Shown: piece by piece, positions 7,169-15,292 of the stretch
Position numbering within the stretch: the first letter of the stretch is position 1
Layout of the letters: every line of letters starts with the position of its first letter
Origin: Dehalococcoidia bacterium UBA5748
Lineage (GTDB): Bacteria; Chloroflexota; Dehalococcoidia; Dehalococcoidales; UBA5627
Assembly (NCBI GenBank): GCA_002419135.1
Contig: DIFM01000008.1
Location: forward strand, 1 to 19,036
Direction: 5' to 3'
Length of the DNA: 19,036 bases
Made by a program: the position numbers and the translations under genes
Notes under the pieces: generated by a model
What the model saw: only the letters and a program-made list of their open reading frames with translations
Told to the model about the DNA's origin: nothing
The model's database searches: none

Positions 7169-8928
7169 TGTTTAGAAGCATCAAATGGCAAATTATTTTC
7201 TGGTTCGTTCTATTGATAGTTATCATTATGACAGTATTCGGGTTATTGCTTACTGATTCATTAAGAAATACACAACTTGCCAATTTGGCTAAACAGCTTG
7301 AAAACGAGGCACTGGTGGTTTCCCAAATCTGCCTGCCCTACCTGGTCGACAGTGCCCCAGAGAATAGTAAATCGTTAGATACACTGGTAAAATCACTGGG
7401 AAAAGATATTGAGGAACGCATAACTATAATTGCGATCGACGGCACTGTTATCGGTGATTCTGAAGAAGACGCTGGTTTAATGGAAAACCATTCTTCGCGG
7501 CCTGAAGTAAAAGATGCCCTCGCTTCAGGCTATGGTGAAAGCACACGCTACAGCACCACTCTTAACGAAAAAATGATGTATGTGGCTATAGCGATTACTG
7601 ACGGAGAGGGTGTTTTCGGAGTAACCCGCATGGCACTTCCCATTACCCATGTTAATAATTTTATAAACTCCATAATCAATAACATTATTCTGGCAACAGC
7701 AGTTGCCGCCGCCTTTGTCATAATGGCCATACTGATAATTACTCCGATTACCATTCGACCCATAGCGGAAGTAACCAGGGCGGCACGCAGGATTGCAGAT
7801 GGTGATTTCGATTATAAAATAACTTCGGGAGGCAGCTACGAGGCGGGGCAACTCGCCAAAGCCTTTAACGAGATGCGTTATAAAATTAAGGAGATGATTG
7901 AAAAAATATCATCGGACAGGGCGGAACTTTCGAATATTCTGGAAAATATGACCGACGGCATTATCATGACGGACACAGACGGTAACATAACCATGGTAAA
8001 TAACGCCTGTTTAAAAATATTGAATGTAAAGGATATAGAAATCACGGGGAAATCGCTGATAGAAGCGTTCCGGGACCATCAGTTAAACGAGATATTAAGA
8101 CAATGCTTAAACACCGGAAAACAGCAAACCACACAATTTGAATCGATATCACTGAAAAAGTTCATCCAGGCGGTTGTCGTTCCCATTCAAAGTGAGGGAT
8201 TGAACGGTGCCTTAATCATATTACAGGACCTTACGGAATTGAAAAGTCTGCAAACAACCAGAAGAGAATTAATCGGTAATATCTCTCATGAATTCAGGAC
8301 ACCCCTGGCCGGAATAAAAGCTATGACTCAAACACTTCAGGACGGAGCTATTGAAGACAATGATACTGCAAAGGATTTCCTAAACCGTATAGAAGGTGAA
8401 GTAGACCGTTTAACGCAGATGGTTTCGGAATTAACGGAGCTTTCGCGCATCGAAAGCGGTAAGGCAGAGTTAAAAACTGAGATTGTCGATATAAATAAGC
8501 TAATCGAGGAAGTGCTGCTTCAGCTCAAGCCTCAAGCAGACCGGCAAAAACTGGCTCTTAAATGTGAATTTAAAACGGGGCAACTGCTGGTAAAAGCAGA
8601 CAGAGAACGCATCCGACAGGTCATTATCAACCTGATACACAACGCTATTAAATTCAGCAAAGAAGACCAAACTATAACTGCCACCAGCAAAAAAGAGGGA
8701 ACCTACGCCGTTATTGAAATAACCGACCGGGGCATCGGCATTTCAAAGGATGATTTATCTCATATTTTTGAACGCTTCTACAAAGCCGATAAATCGCGCA
8801 GCGGACAGGGAACGGGTATGGGGCTGGCGATTGCCAAGCATCTCGTTAAGGCACACGGCGGCACTATTTCCGCTACCAGCGAAGAAGGTAAAGGCACCAC
8901 TATTGCATTTACGCTGCCGCTGGTATAA
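7168..8928 (+). CDS. phoR: PhoR-type sensor histidine kinase
   Basis: This membrane sensor kinase is the partner of the preceding regulator. The 586-residue protein has a first membrane helix (about 8-28), an extracytoplasmic domain (about 30-165), a second helix (about 172-195), a HAMP linker (about 195-250), a PAS domain (about 252-360), a HisKA dimerisation domain with the phospho-histidine H374 in GNISHEFRTP, and an ATPase domain with N-box N492, DRGIGI (520-525) and GTGMGLAI (548-555). The start is a GTG at 7168 sharing its G with the TAG of the regulator gene, so the two are translationally coupled. A sizeable external domain is present, more like Gram-positive PhoR than the E. coli form, which lacks one. 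The signal is probably relayed from Pst/PhoU, but that is inferred. Confidence 0.92.
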   Translation: MFRSIKWQIIFWFVLLIVIIMTVFGLLLTDSLRNTQLANLAKQLENEALVVSQICLPYLVDSAPENSKSLDTLVKSLGKDIEERITIIAIDGTVIGDSEEDAGLMENHSSRPEVKDALASGYGESTRYSTTLNEKMMYVAIAITDGEGVFGVTRMALPITHVNNFINSIINNIILATAVAAAFVIMAILIITPITIRPIAEVTRAARRIADGDFDYKITSGGSYEAGQLAKAFNEMRYKIKEMIEKISSDRAELSNILENMTDGIIMTDTDGNITMVNNACLKILNVKDIEITGKSLIEAFRDHQLNEILRQCLNTGKQQTTQFESISLKKFIQAVVVPIQSEGLNGALIILQDLTELKSLQTTRRELIGNISHEFRTPLAGIKAMTQTLQDGAIEDNDTAKDFLNRIEGEVDRLTQMVSELTELSRIESGKAELKTEIVDINKLIEEVLLQLKPQADRQKLALKCEFKTGQLLVKADRERIRQVIINLIHNAIKFSKEDQTITATSKKEGTYAVIEITDRGIGISKDDLSHIFERFYKADKSRSGQGTGMGLAIAKHLVKAHGGTISATSEEGKGTTIAFTLPLV

Positions 8929-8945
8929 ACTGCAACAATTAAAGC

Positions 8946-8967
8946 GTAGAAGTCATTCCACGTCTAC
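8946..8967. other. Hairpin between convergent phoR and glycerate kinase
   Basis: GTAGAAGT (8946-8953) and ACGTCTAC (8960-8967) can pair with one mismatch around a 6-base loop. It overlaps the glycerate kinase stop codon and has no T-run on either side, so a bidirectional terminator role is only a possibility. Confidence 0.25.
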
Positions 8968-10307
8968 TCCTTCAAAAGGTAAAGCATTATGTCACCGACA
9001 TTGGTTCCGGTATCGCCGGTAACTATCAGGCTGTTACCTGCACTTTTCAAGAGGGCATTGCTGTCATAGTGGCAGATATATGATTCAATATCCAGAGAAC
9101 GCTCGTGAATAGTTTGCACGGTATCGTTGTCCGCTATTGCCCCCGCAATTCCCGGCATATAATCCGACCCGTCCGTCCCCATCGCGGCAACCAGCCATTC
9201 CCCCGGCAGATTTTGCAAAATAGAAATGGATGCGGCAACATAATGCTGGTTGCGCCCGCCGATACCGCATTTTTCCGGCAACACCGGAGTGGTTTCACCG
9301 CCGATTATCAAAGCGTCGTATTCCCCGTATTTTCCGTTTAATACCTCAAAAGCCCGGTTTACCGCCACCGCCGTCGTTTCGCCTTTCTGCTCAAATGTGA
9401 TGACAAAAGGATTAAAACCCAATTCCGCAGCTTTCTGCTTTATCGCTTCAAGAGCCAACCGATTATCGGCAATAATATAGTTATCGCAATTATCGAGCTG
9501 TTTGGGAGTCTCGGGATTTTTGCCCTCCTCGCCGTTACGCAGCAATGTGATAACATTCAACGGCAATTTATCGATGAGATCGTACTTTTCCAGAATAACA
9601 AGAGCATCGTTAAAGGTTGTCTTATCAGGATAGGTCGGACCCGAGGCTATGGTGGAAAGGTCGTTGCCGATTACATCGGATATTATCAGCGTTATCACTT
9701 TGGCGGGTGCAAAATAATGCCCCAGCTGGCCTCCCTTTACGCGTGACAGATGCTTGCGGACGGTATTTATTTCAGCGATTTCCGCCCCGCACGAGAGCAG
9801 TTTAGCTGTAACAGATTGTTTATCGGCAAGGGTAATGCCCTCCGCCGGATAAGGCATCAGCGCCGAGCCACCGCCCGAGAGCAGACAGATAACGGTATCG
9901 TATTCGTCGATTTTACACTTTTCTTTTAAGGAGAGCATCTCTTTAACCGCCCGTACCCCCCTGCTGTCGGGTATCGGATGCCCGGCAGTAAGTACCTTAA
10001 TCTTTTTAGTATCGAAATCCGAGCTTCTATCGATAACAATACCGCCGGTTAAAATTGACTCGGGCAGGATTTGTTCAATAGCTTGCGCCATTCTTCCGCT
10101 TGCTTTTCCGCCGCCGATGGCAAAGACCCGTTTATCGAGGTTGTAAAAGCCGCTATTAACCGCCAGTATCCGATTCTCCGGATAATACAAAAATGCCTTC
10201 GGAATTACTTTAGAGGGCAAAACAGCTTCTATTCCGGCTTCCAGTATCTCCGCAGCATACCGCCGTAAAGGCGTAGAACCGATTTCTGAGCAGTTTTTTA
10301 TTATCAT
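8964..10307 (-). CDS. gckA: Glycerate 2-kinase (GckA/MOFRL family)
   Basis: This cytoplasmic enzyme phosphorylates D-glycerate to 2-phosphoglycerate with ATP, feeding glycerate into lower glycolysis. The 447-residue protein has the two-domain layout of the DUF4147/MOFRL family. Visible motifs are GGGKASGRMA (65-74), LSGGGSAL (143-150), NTVRKHLSRVKGGQL (181-195), SDVIGNDLSTIASGPT (210-225), GGETT, GGRNQ, MGTDGSD and TGDTGTNVGD near the C-terminus. It is convergent with phoR (35-base gap) and stands alone on its strand. The ATG at 10307 has only a weak upstream ribosome binding site. No direct link to the phosphate genes is apparent beyond central metabolism. The symbol is used in the family sense. 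Confidence 0.9.
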   Translation of the reverse strand: MIIKNCSEIGSTPLRRYAAEILEAGIEAVLPSKVIPKAFLYYPENRILAVNSGFYNLDKRVFAIGGGKASGRMAQAIEQILPESILTGGIVIDRSSDFDTKKIKVLTAGHPIPDSRGVRAVKEMLSLKEKCKIDEYDTVICLLSGGGSALMPYPAEGITLADKQSVTAKLLSCGAEIAEINTVRKHLSRVKGGQLGHYFAPAKVITLIISDVIGNDLSTIASGPTYPDKTTFNDALVILEKYDLIDKLPLNVITLLRNGEEGKNPETPKQLDNCDNYIIADNRLALEAIKQKAAELGFNPFVITFEQKGETTAVAVNRAFEVLNGKYGEYDALIIGGETTPVLPEKCGIGGRNQHYVAASISILQNLPGEWLVAAMGTDGSDYMPGIAGAIADNDTVQTIHERSLDIESYICHYDSNALLKSAGNSLIVTGDTGTNVGDIMLYLLKE

Positions 10308-10393
10308 CAGAGCTTTACTCTAACAGATTGTAACTTTGTTAACAAGATACTTAATAATTAATAGTACAATATGTTATGGACTCTTGCATCTAT

Positions 10394-10421
10394 TTGACAC
10401 AAATCATATTTGTATTATAAT
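10394..10421 (+). promoter_or_regulatory. Strong promoter with an operator-like palindrome in the spacer
   Basis: A perfect TTGACA (10394-10399) and a perfect TATAAT (10416-10421) are 16 bases apart. Between them lies ACAAAT-CAT-ATTTGT (10399-10413), an exact inverted repeat that extends to 8-base arms with one mismatch (10397-10415). A dimeric repressor bound here would block RNA polymerase. The start would be near 10428, about 30 bases before the first gene, so this should drive the small gene and the ABC transporter. Confidence 0.75.
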
Positions 10422-10457
10422 AATATTATTGGTATTGCATAATAAAATAACAGCGAG

Positions 10458-10739
10458 GTGAAAAGTATAATTAAAATTAATGCCGATTTTTACTTAAAAA
10501 TGCCTGAAAAGAACTGCGAAACGGATAAAATGAAGGAATTGTTGCCTTTTGTTAACATTGATATGCTCGATTTAAGGGAGAAAGATGATTTCGAAAATAT
10601 GCTGCAAATCCTTTTTGCCGTTTGCGGAAACACAACGGCACGGGTATTTCTTAACCCTTCGAATAGCGAGATTTTAAAGAGTAATCACGAGATTAAGCTG
10701 GATTTACTTAAACGCGGTTTTATTAAAAATAAGGAGTAA
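10458..10739 (+). CDS. Small protein of unknown function ahead of an ABC transporter
   Basis: I do not recognise this protein of up to 93 residues. It has no signal peptide or membrane segment, is mixed in charge with a lysine-rich tail, and looks soluble. It directly follows a strong promoter and ends 5 bases before the ABC transporter start, whose ribosome binding site (AAGGAG, 10731-10736) lies in its last codons, so it is the first gene of that operon. The start is uncertain. The GTG at 10458 is itself part of the only Shine-Dalgarno-like sequence (AGGTGA), so translation may really begin at ATA 10467 or ATT 10470, a few bases further on. The first ATG (10500) has no ribosome binding site. 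A role tied to the transporter is plausible but unsupported by homology I can see. Confidence 0.65.
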   Translation: MKSIIKINADFYLKMPEKNCETDKMKELLPFVNIDMLDLREKDDFENMLQILFAVCGNTTARVFLNPSNSEILKSNHEIKLDLLKRGFIKNKE

Positions 10740-10744
10740 TTAAT

Positions 10745-13105
10745 TTGCTGGAACTAAAAAATATTAAAAAGACGTATCATGTCGGTAATATTGAAACAAA
10801 AGCGCTTGATGATATCAGCGTTACCTTTCGCGATAAAGAATTTGTCGCGATTCTCGGTGTAAGCGGTTCGGGTAAAACCACCTGCCTGAATATCATCGGA
10901 GGCCTTGACCGCTACGATTCGGGGCAACTTACTATCAAAGGTAAAAAGACATCGGATTTTAATGACAGCGATTGGGACGCCTACCGCAATAATTCGGTAG
11001 GTTTTGTTTTTCAAAGTTTTAACCTTATAACACATTTGAACATAGTCGACAATGTTGGAATTGGAATGACGCTCAGCGGTGTTCACAGCAGTGAAAAGAA
11101 AAAAAGAGCTATTGATCTCCTTAAACAAGTCGGACTCAAAGACCATCTTCATAAAAAACCGAATCAATTATCCGGCGGACAAATGCAACGTGTCGCCATC
11201 GCAAGAGCACTCGCCAACGACCCTGAAATCCTTTTATGCGATGAACCTACCGGTTCGTTGGATACTGTTACCAGTATACAAATTATGGACTTGTTAAAAG
11301 AATTGTCTTTGGACCGTTTGGTGATTATGGTCACTCACAACCCGGAAATTGCCGAAAAATATGCGGATAGAATTATCCGTTTTGAAGACGGTAAAATAAT
11401 CTCTGATACTAATAAGTATCAGAGAATTGCTAAACCCGAAAGCTTTAAGCTCAAAAAAACCAGTATGAGTTTCCCCGCCGCTTTAAAACTTTCTTTTAAC
11501 AATATTAAAACTAAAAAAGGCAGGACATTTTTAACCTCCTTTGCAGCCAGTATAGGTATTATCGGAATTGCCGTTATTTTAAGCCTTTCAACCGGCTTTC
11601 AAACACAAATAGACGATTACCAACGTAACACAATAGGAGAATTCCCGATTATTATTTCTCAAGCCGCCTCTGAAATGAATGCCGAAAATATCGCCAGTAT
11701 GCGTGAATTAATGGGCGAGATGATGGGAACGGCTGAATACGCCGATTCCGATGAGGTTTACCTTTACGATCCTTCCGCAACTTCATTTGTTCACAAGAAT
11801 ATAATTACAGATGAATATATTTCCTATTTGAATGAAATCGACCCTGAAATATGTAGCAGCATCGGATATACACGTATTGTTGCTATGAATTTACTGCGTG
11901 ACATAAACGGCACAGTTACACCGGTTGCATTCACTAACTATCTATCGGCGGCTATGACAGGCGAACTCATGTCGGGCATGAACAGTATGGAAGGAATGGG
12001 GATACCATCCTACCCTGTGCAGTTAAGAGAAGGAGACGAACCCTATCTCCAACAGAATTATGAATTGCTTTCAGGGGAATATCCTGAAAATGTCACTGAT
12101 TTAGTGCTGGTAATTGACCCGAAAAACCGTATAGATTTAAACATACTCAAGGCACTTGGATTTAATGTCCAGGGTATAGAAAGTATAAAATTCACCGACA
12201 TTGTCGGCACCGAATTTAAACTGGTATCGAATAACGATTATTACGTTAAAACAGAATATGGGACTTATCTCCCTGGTCAGGACTATGTTTCAATGTACAA
12301 CTCCGATAACAGCATAACATTAAAAATTACGGCAGTCGTACGACAAAAGCAAGGTGCAAGTATGGCGCTTCTGGGAAGCGGAATTGCATACAGCGATGAC
12401 TTATCTCAATTGGTTATAGATAACGCCATCAATTCGGATATCGTTACAGCACAAAAACAAAGCGATAAAAACATTATGAGCGGGGAAGATCTGGACGAAT
12501 ACACTAAAGCAACCTTATTAGCATATTTAGGGGGCAATGCCACCCCCTTTATGATAATGGTATATCCCGATAACTTCGAGAATAAGGATGCCACTCTTGC
12601 TTACCTTGACGCATACAATGAAGGGAAAGAAATTGAAGACCAGATTATCTACACCGATTTAGCCGGAACAATTTCAGACCTGACAGGCGGAATAATGAAC
12701 GGAATAACGATTGTCCTCATTGCATTTGCCGCTATATCGCTTTTTGTCAGTTTGATTATGATAGGCATTATAACGTACACATCCGTATTAGAGCGTACTA
12801 AGGAAATAGGTATCCTGCGTGCGCTGGGTGCAAGAAAGAAAGACATTACCCGAGTATTTGATGCGGAAACGGTTATTTTGGGTTTGTTCTCAGGTGTATT
12901 GGGTATAGCCATTGCCTATTTACTGACAATACCGATAAATATAATACTTTACAATTTAACCGACTTGAGCGGGGTCGCCACTTTACAGATACAACACGCC
13001 GTTATGCTGATTCTAATCAGTACGGTTCTTACTGTAATCGGGGGTCATATTCCGGCAATAATGGCATCTAAAAAAGAAGCGGTTGACGCGTTGCGTACTG
13101 AATAA
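10745..13105 (+). CDS. MacB/FtsX-type ABC transporter, fused ATPase and permease
   Basis: This is a single 786-residue protein. The N-terminal ABC ATPase (about 1-225) has Walker A GVSGSGKT (38-45), Q-loop FVFQS (87-91), signature LSGGQMQR (142-149), Walker B ILLCDEP (162-168) and switch histidine H198. A linker, a first membrane helix (about 262-284), a large extracytoplasmic domain (about 290-645) and three C-terminal helices (about 655-680, 709-735, 752-775) follow, with the FtsX hallmark RTKEIGILRALGA (about 684-696). This is the layout of MacB-type mechanotransmission exporters, which act on peptides, antibiotics or lipoproteins from outside the membrane. The start is TTG at 10745, eight bases after AAGGAG. 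No adaptor (MacA) or TolC gene is nearby, as is common in one-membrane bacteria. The substrate is unknown. Confidence 0.92.
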   Translation: MLELKNIKKTYHVGNIETKALDDISVTFRDKEFVAILGVSGSGKTTCLNIIGGLDRYDSGQLTIKGKKTSDFNDSDWDAYRNNSVGFVFQSFNLITHLNIVDNVGIGMTLSGVHSSEKKKRAIDLLKQVGLKDHLHKKPNQLSGGQMQRVAIARALANDPEILLCDEPTGSLDTVTSIQIMDLLKELSLDRLVIMVTHNPEIAEKYADRIIRFEDGKIISDTNKYQRIAKPESFKLKKTSMSFPAALKLSFNNIKTKKGRTFLTSFAASIGIIGIAVILSLSTGFQTQIDDYQRNTIGEFPIIISQAASEMNAENIASMRELMGEMMGTAEYADSDEVYLYDPSATSFVHKNIITDEYISYLNEIDPEICSSIGYTRIVAMNLLRDINGTVTPVAFTNYLSAAMTGELMSGMNSMEGMGIPSYPVQLREGDEPYLQQNYELLSGEYPENVTDLVLVIDPKNRIDLNILKALGFNVQGIESIKFTDIVGTEFKLVSNNDYYVKTEYGTYLPGQDYVSMYNSDNSITLKITAVVRQKQGASMALLGSGIAYSDDLSQLVIDNAINSDIVTAQKQSDKNIMSGEDLDEYTKATLLAYLGGNATPFMIMVYPDNFENKDATLAYLDAYNEGKEIEDQIIYTDLAGTISDLTGGIMNGITIVLIAFAAISLFVSLIMIGIITYTSVLERTKEIGILRALGARKKDITRVFDAETVILGLFSGVLGIAIAYLLTIPINIILYNLTDLSGVATLQIQHAVMLILISTVLTVIGGHIPAIMASKKEAVDALRTE

Positions 13106-13156
13106 TCCATTCTCTGCGGCACACGGATAAACCTCTAACAGTTAACATTTTATATT

Positions 13157-13194
13157 AGCAGCCCTTTCATTAAAAAGAGAGGGCTGCTCTTTTT
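13157..13194 (+). terminator. Intrinsic terminator of the ABC transporter operon
   Basis: AGCAGCCCTTTC (13157-13168) pairs with GAGAGGGCTGCT (13177-13188) over 12 bp with one G-U pair. The loop has 8 bases and the stem is followed by CTTTTT at 13189-13194. It begins about 50 bases after the transporter stop codon. Confidence 0.9.
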
Positions 13195-13240
13195 CCTCTT
13201 ATGGCTTCTTCCCGCCTACAAACAAAGCCCCCTCTCAAAA

Positions 13241-13485
13241 TATGATGAGATTTCACCATCCTCTTTTCGTATGTTTGCCATTAAGCCAAGTAGCAACGTC
13301 TCTTTTCATACTCATCCCTATGAACATATGAACTATGTAATCAAGGGGAATGCAATCCTTGTGACCGAGAACGGTGAAAACCCGGTTAAGGAAGACAATC
13401 TTTGCAGTGTTTATCCCGAGTGAAAAACACCTTTGCAGATGAAGGCTTCACAATAATTTGTGTTGTGCCTAAAGAATATGAATAG
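13241..13485 (+). pseudogene. Decayed cupin-domain gene with a one-base frameshift
   Basis: From 13241 the frame reads a cupin: YDEISPSSFRMFAIKPS, then the metal-binding motif HTHPYEH (about 13307-13327), then MNYVIKGNAILVTENG. It meets TGA at 13421. Shifting the frame by one base at 13422 (reading on from 13423) gives KNTFADEGFTIICVVPKEYE and a stop at 13483-13485, the expected C-terminal part of a cupin_2 protein. So one base seems to be missing in what was probably a tryptophan codon (YPEW-KNTF). The N-terminus is also short, and no start with a ribosome binding site is visible. It lies just behind the upstream terminator with no clear promoter. A sequencing error could mimic the frameshift, but the missing N-terminus supports real decay. 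Confidence 0.75.
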
Positions 13486-13570
13486 TATCATTACATTTTA
13501 CGATCGATTATTGCCAATGTCGGTTCACATACAAACATGAATACCACACCTCTTTAGTCATAATTCAGCC

Positions 13571-13599
13571 TTGACATTAAAAATTCTAAATGTTAATAT
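13571..13599 (+). promoter_or_regulatory. Promoter of the TetR-activase operon
   Basis: A perfect TTGACA (13571-13576) and TAATAT (13594-13599) are separated by 17 bases. Transcription would start near 13606, leaving only about a dozen bases before the regulator ATG at 13619. Confidence 0.7.
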
Positions 13600-13624
13600 T
13601 TCATTGAATTAGCGTTCAATGAAA
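13599..13624. promoter_or_regulatory. Perfect 26-bp palindrome, probable TetR operator
   Basis: TTTCATTGAA (13599-13608) and TTCAATGAAA (13615-13624) are exact reverse complements around TTAGCG. The palindrome starts at the -10 box, covers the likely transcription start and includes the ATG of the TetR gene. Size, symmetry and place fit a TetR-family autorepression site; binding is inferred. Confidence 0.75.
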
Positions 13625-14233
13625 ACAGTATTGGAAAAATCAAGCTCCAGAAAGTCTCAAATGGAAAAGCGCAAGCTTCTCCTGCTGGATACTGCTATAT
13701 CCAAGTTTGCCGAAGGGGGATTTGCCAAAACTACGGTTAAAGATATTGCTTCAAGCGCCGGCATATCCAGCGGGCTTATGTACCACTATTTCCCCAGTAA
13801 AGAAAAATTACTGGAAGCAGCAGTTGAAAAGCACAGTTTTCTGCCCCAGATGAGGAGAATCTTAACGGATACCAAAAAACCCTGCCGCGAGGTTCTTATA
13901 AATATTGCCGTCAGGTTTTCCGATTTGCTGGAGCAGGAAAAGAACTCCGTCAGGATACTGCTTCAGGAAGGCCATTCCAACGCAGAAATTAAGAAAGTCT
14001 GGGACAGCCTATCGAGTGAGGGTTCGGCAATATTACAGCAGTTTTTATCATCCAGAATTACTGCCGGAGAGTTGAAACCGCATGATACCGAGGTCACCGC
14101 CCGCTGTCTTTTTTCGATTATATTTATGTTCAATTTCACCAAAGATATATTTAAATCCAGCAGTCTCAACGACAGCCAGTTCATAGAGCAATCCATAGAT
14201 AGCATTTTAAACGGAATACAGAGTAACAAATAA
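13619..14233 (+). CDS. TetR/AcrR-family transcriptional regulator
   Basis: This 204-residue ligand-responsive repressor probably controls its own gene and the three downstream activase-type genes. The N-terminal helix-turn-helix domain (about 19-65) shows the TetR pattern: LDTAISKFAEGGFAKTTVKDIA, SAGISSGLMYHYFPSKEKLL. The C-terminal part (about 70-200) is helical and variable, as expected for the ligand-binding and dimerisation domain. The ATG at 13619 sits inside the 26-bp palindrome and has no ribosome binding site; with the predicted start near 13606 the mRNA would be almost leaderless. A later in-frame ATG at 13661 is also poorly supported. The next gene starts 54 bases downstream on the same strand. 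The inducer is unknown; context suggests an acyl-CoA or related compound. Confidence 0.9.
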   Translation: MKTVLEKSSSRKSQMEKRKLLLLDTAISKFAEGGFAKTTVKDIASSAGISSGLMYHYFPSKEKLLEAAVEKHSFLPQMRRILTDTKKPCREVLINIAVRFSDLLEQEKNSVRILLQEGHSNAEIKKVWDSLSSEGSAILQQFLSSRITAGELKPHDTEVTARCLFSIIFMFNFTKDIFKSSSLNDSQFIEQSIDSILNGIQSNK

Positions 14234-14287
14234 CATGGTTGGATATTTTTACGATTTCATTAATTGCATTATTCAGAGGAAAAAAAT

Positions 14288-15292
14288 ATGTCCTGTAAGG
14301 TAGGAATACCAAGAGCATTACTCTACTATAAGTACTTTCCTATGTGGAAAGCTTTCCTGGAAAAGCTCGGCGCTGAAATTATCGTTTCGGAAGATACCAA
14401 TCAAAAGCTGATTTTACAGGGAGCTTCACTGGTCGTTTCGGATACCTGCCTGCCGGTAAAGGTGTTTATCGGGCATGTTCTTTCTCTAAGCGACAAATGT
14501 GATAAGATTCTGATTCCTGTGGTACGCAGCACATCTGAAAAAGTATATAACTGTTCCAGATTCCTGGCTTTGCCCGACCTTGCAAAAGCGGTAGTGCCGG
14601 GTGTTACTCCGATACTGGAAATAGAGTTCGATTACAGCCGCGGCAAGCGTTATTTATACCGGCAAATTTATTCACTGGGCAAACATTTTACAATAAACCC
14701 GTTTAAGATAAAAGCCGCCGCCGAGTATGCCTGGGAAACGCATCAACGCTACCATAAAATAACTACCGAACAACATCTCACAAGGGTCGAAGCTATCGAC
14801 TTACTGTGCAAAGGCAAATCTATTGAGATAAAAGAGATGGGAAATGATGGTTTGACTATCGGTATTGCGGGGCACCCTTACGTACTGCATGATGAACAGG
14901 TCAGCCATAATCTGATTAAAAGACTGAAAGCGGCAGGAGTAAATATTCTAACCCCCGAGATGGCTCCCGAAACCCCCGATTCCAACGGCAACGGTCACAC
15001 ACGGTTTGCCGGGCTTGCCAAAAATTACTGGGAATCGGAGGAGGATGTGGTAGGAGCCGGCGATTGGTATACACGCATCAAGGTTGACGGTATAATAGGT
15101 ATTATGGCATTTGCATGCGGCCCGGATTCAATGATGATGAGTCTGGTGCAAAGACAGGCGCACTCTGCCAATATCCCCTTTATGAGTTTGACAGTCGAAG
15201 AACATACGGCTGAAGCCGGTGTGGTAACCAGAATCGAAGCTTTTTTGGATATGATATACAGAGCTAAAAGAAGGAACCAACAATGCGTATAA
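14288..15292 (+). CDS. Acyl-CoA dehydratase activase-associated protein (DUF2229-type), first copy
   Basis: This 334-residue protein resembles the DUF2229/HgdB-like part found in large fused 2-hydroxyacyl-CoA dehydratase activase proteins of anaerobes. Features are the N-terminal KVGIPRALLYYKYFPMWKAF segment, a conserved cysteine in VSDTCLPVK, another in NCSRFLALPD, one in AFACGPDS, and the C-terminal EEHTAEAGVVTRIEAFLDMI, which recurs in altered form in the next protein. These cysteines may hold an iron-sulfur cluster; that is inferred from family resemblance. The ATG at 14288 follows AGAGGA and is preferred over a TTG at 14264. The end overlaps the next gene by 10 bases. The exact function of this class is not settled. 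Confidence 0.8.
   Translation: MSCKVGIPRALLYYKYFPMWKAFLEKLGAEIIVSEDTNQKLILQGASLVVSDTCLPVKVFIGHVLSLSDKCDKILIPVVRSTSEKVYNCSRFLALPDLAKAVVPGVTPILEIEFDYSRGKRYLYRQIYSLGKHFTINPFKIKAAAEYAWETHQRYHKITTEQHLTRVEAIDLLCKGKSIEIKEMGNDGLTIGIAGHPYVLHDEQVSHNLIKRLKAAGVNILTPEMAPETPDSNGNGHTRFAGLAKNYWESEEDVVGAGDWYTRIKVDGIIGIMAFACGPDSMMMSLVQRQAHSANIPFMSLTVEEHTAEAGVVTRIEAFLDMIYRAKRRNQQCV

Noticed and set aside
8964..10307. Glycerate kinase as part of a methylglyoxal disposal route with mgsA
   Set aside because: Methylglyoxal is normally detoxified to D-lactate, not glycerate, and no glyoxalase or reductase gene is in the window; the proximity is probably incidental.
10336..10345. TTGTTAACAA palindrome upstream of the glycerate kinase gene
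   Set aside because: It is a short self-complementary AT-rich word with no promoter around it that I could place with confidence.
10754..11167. 137-codon open frame on the minus strand opposite the ABC ATPase domain
   Set aside because: The plus strand has Walker A, signature and Walker B motifs here; the antisense frame has no support.
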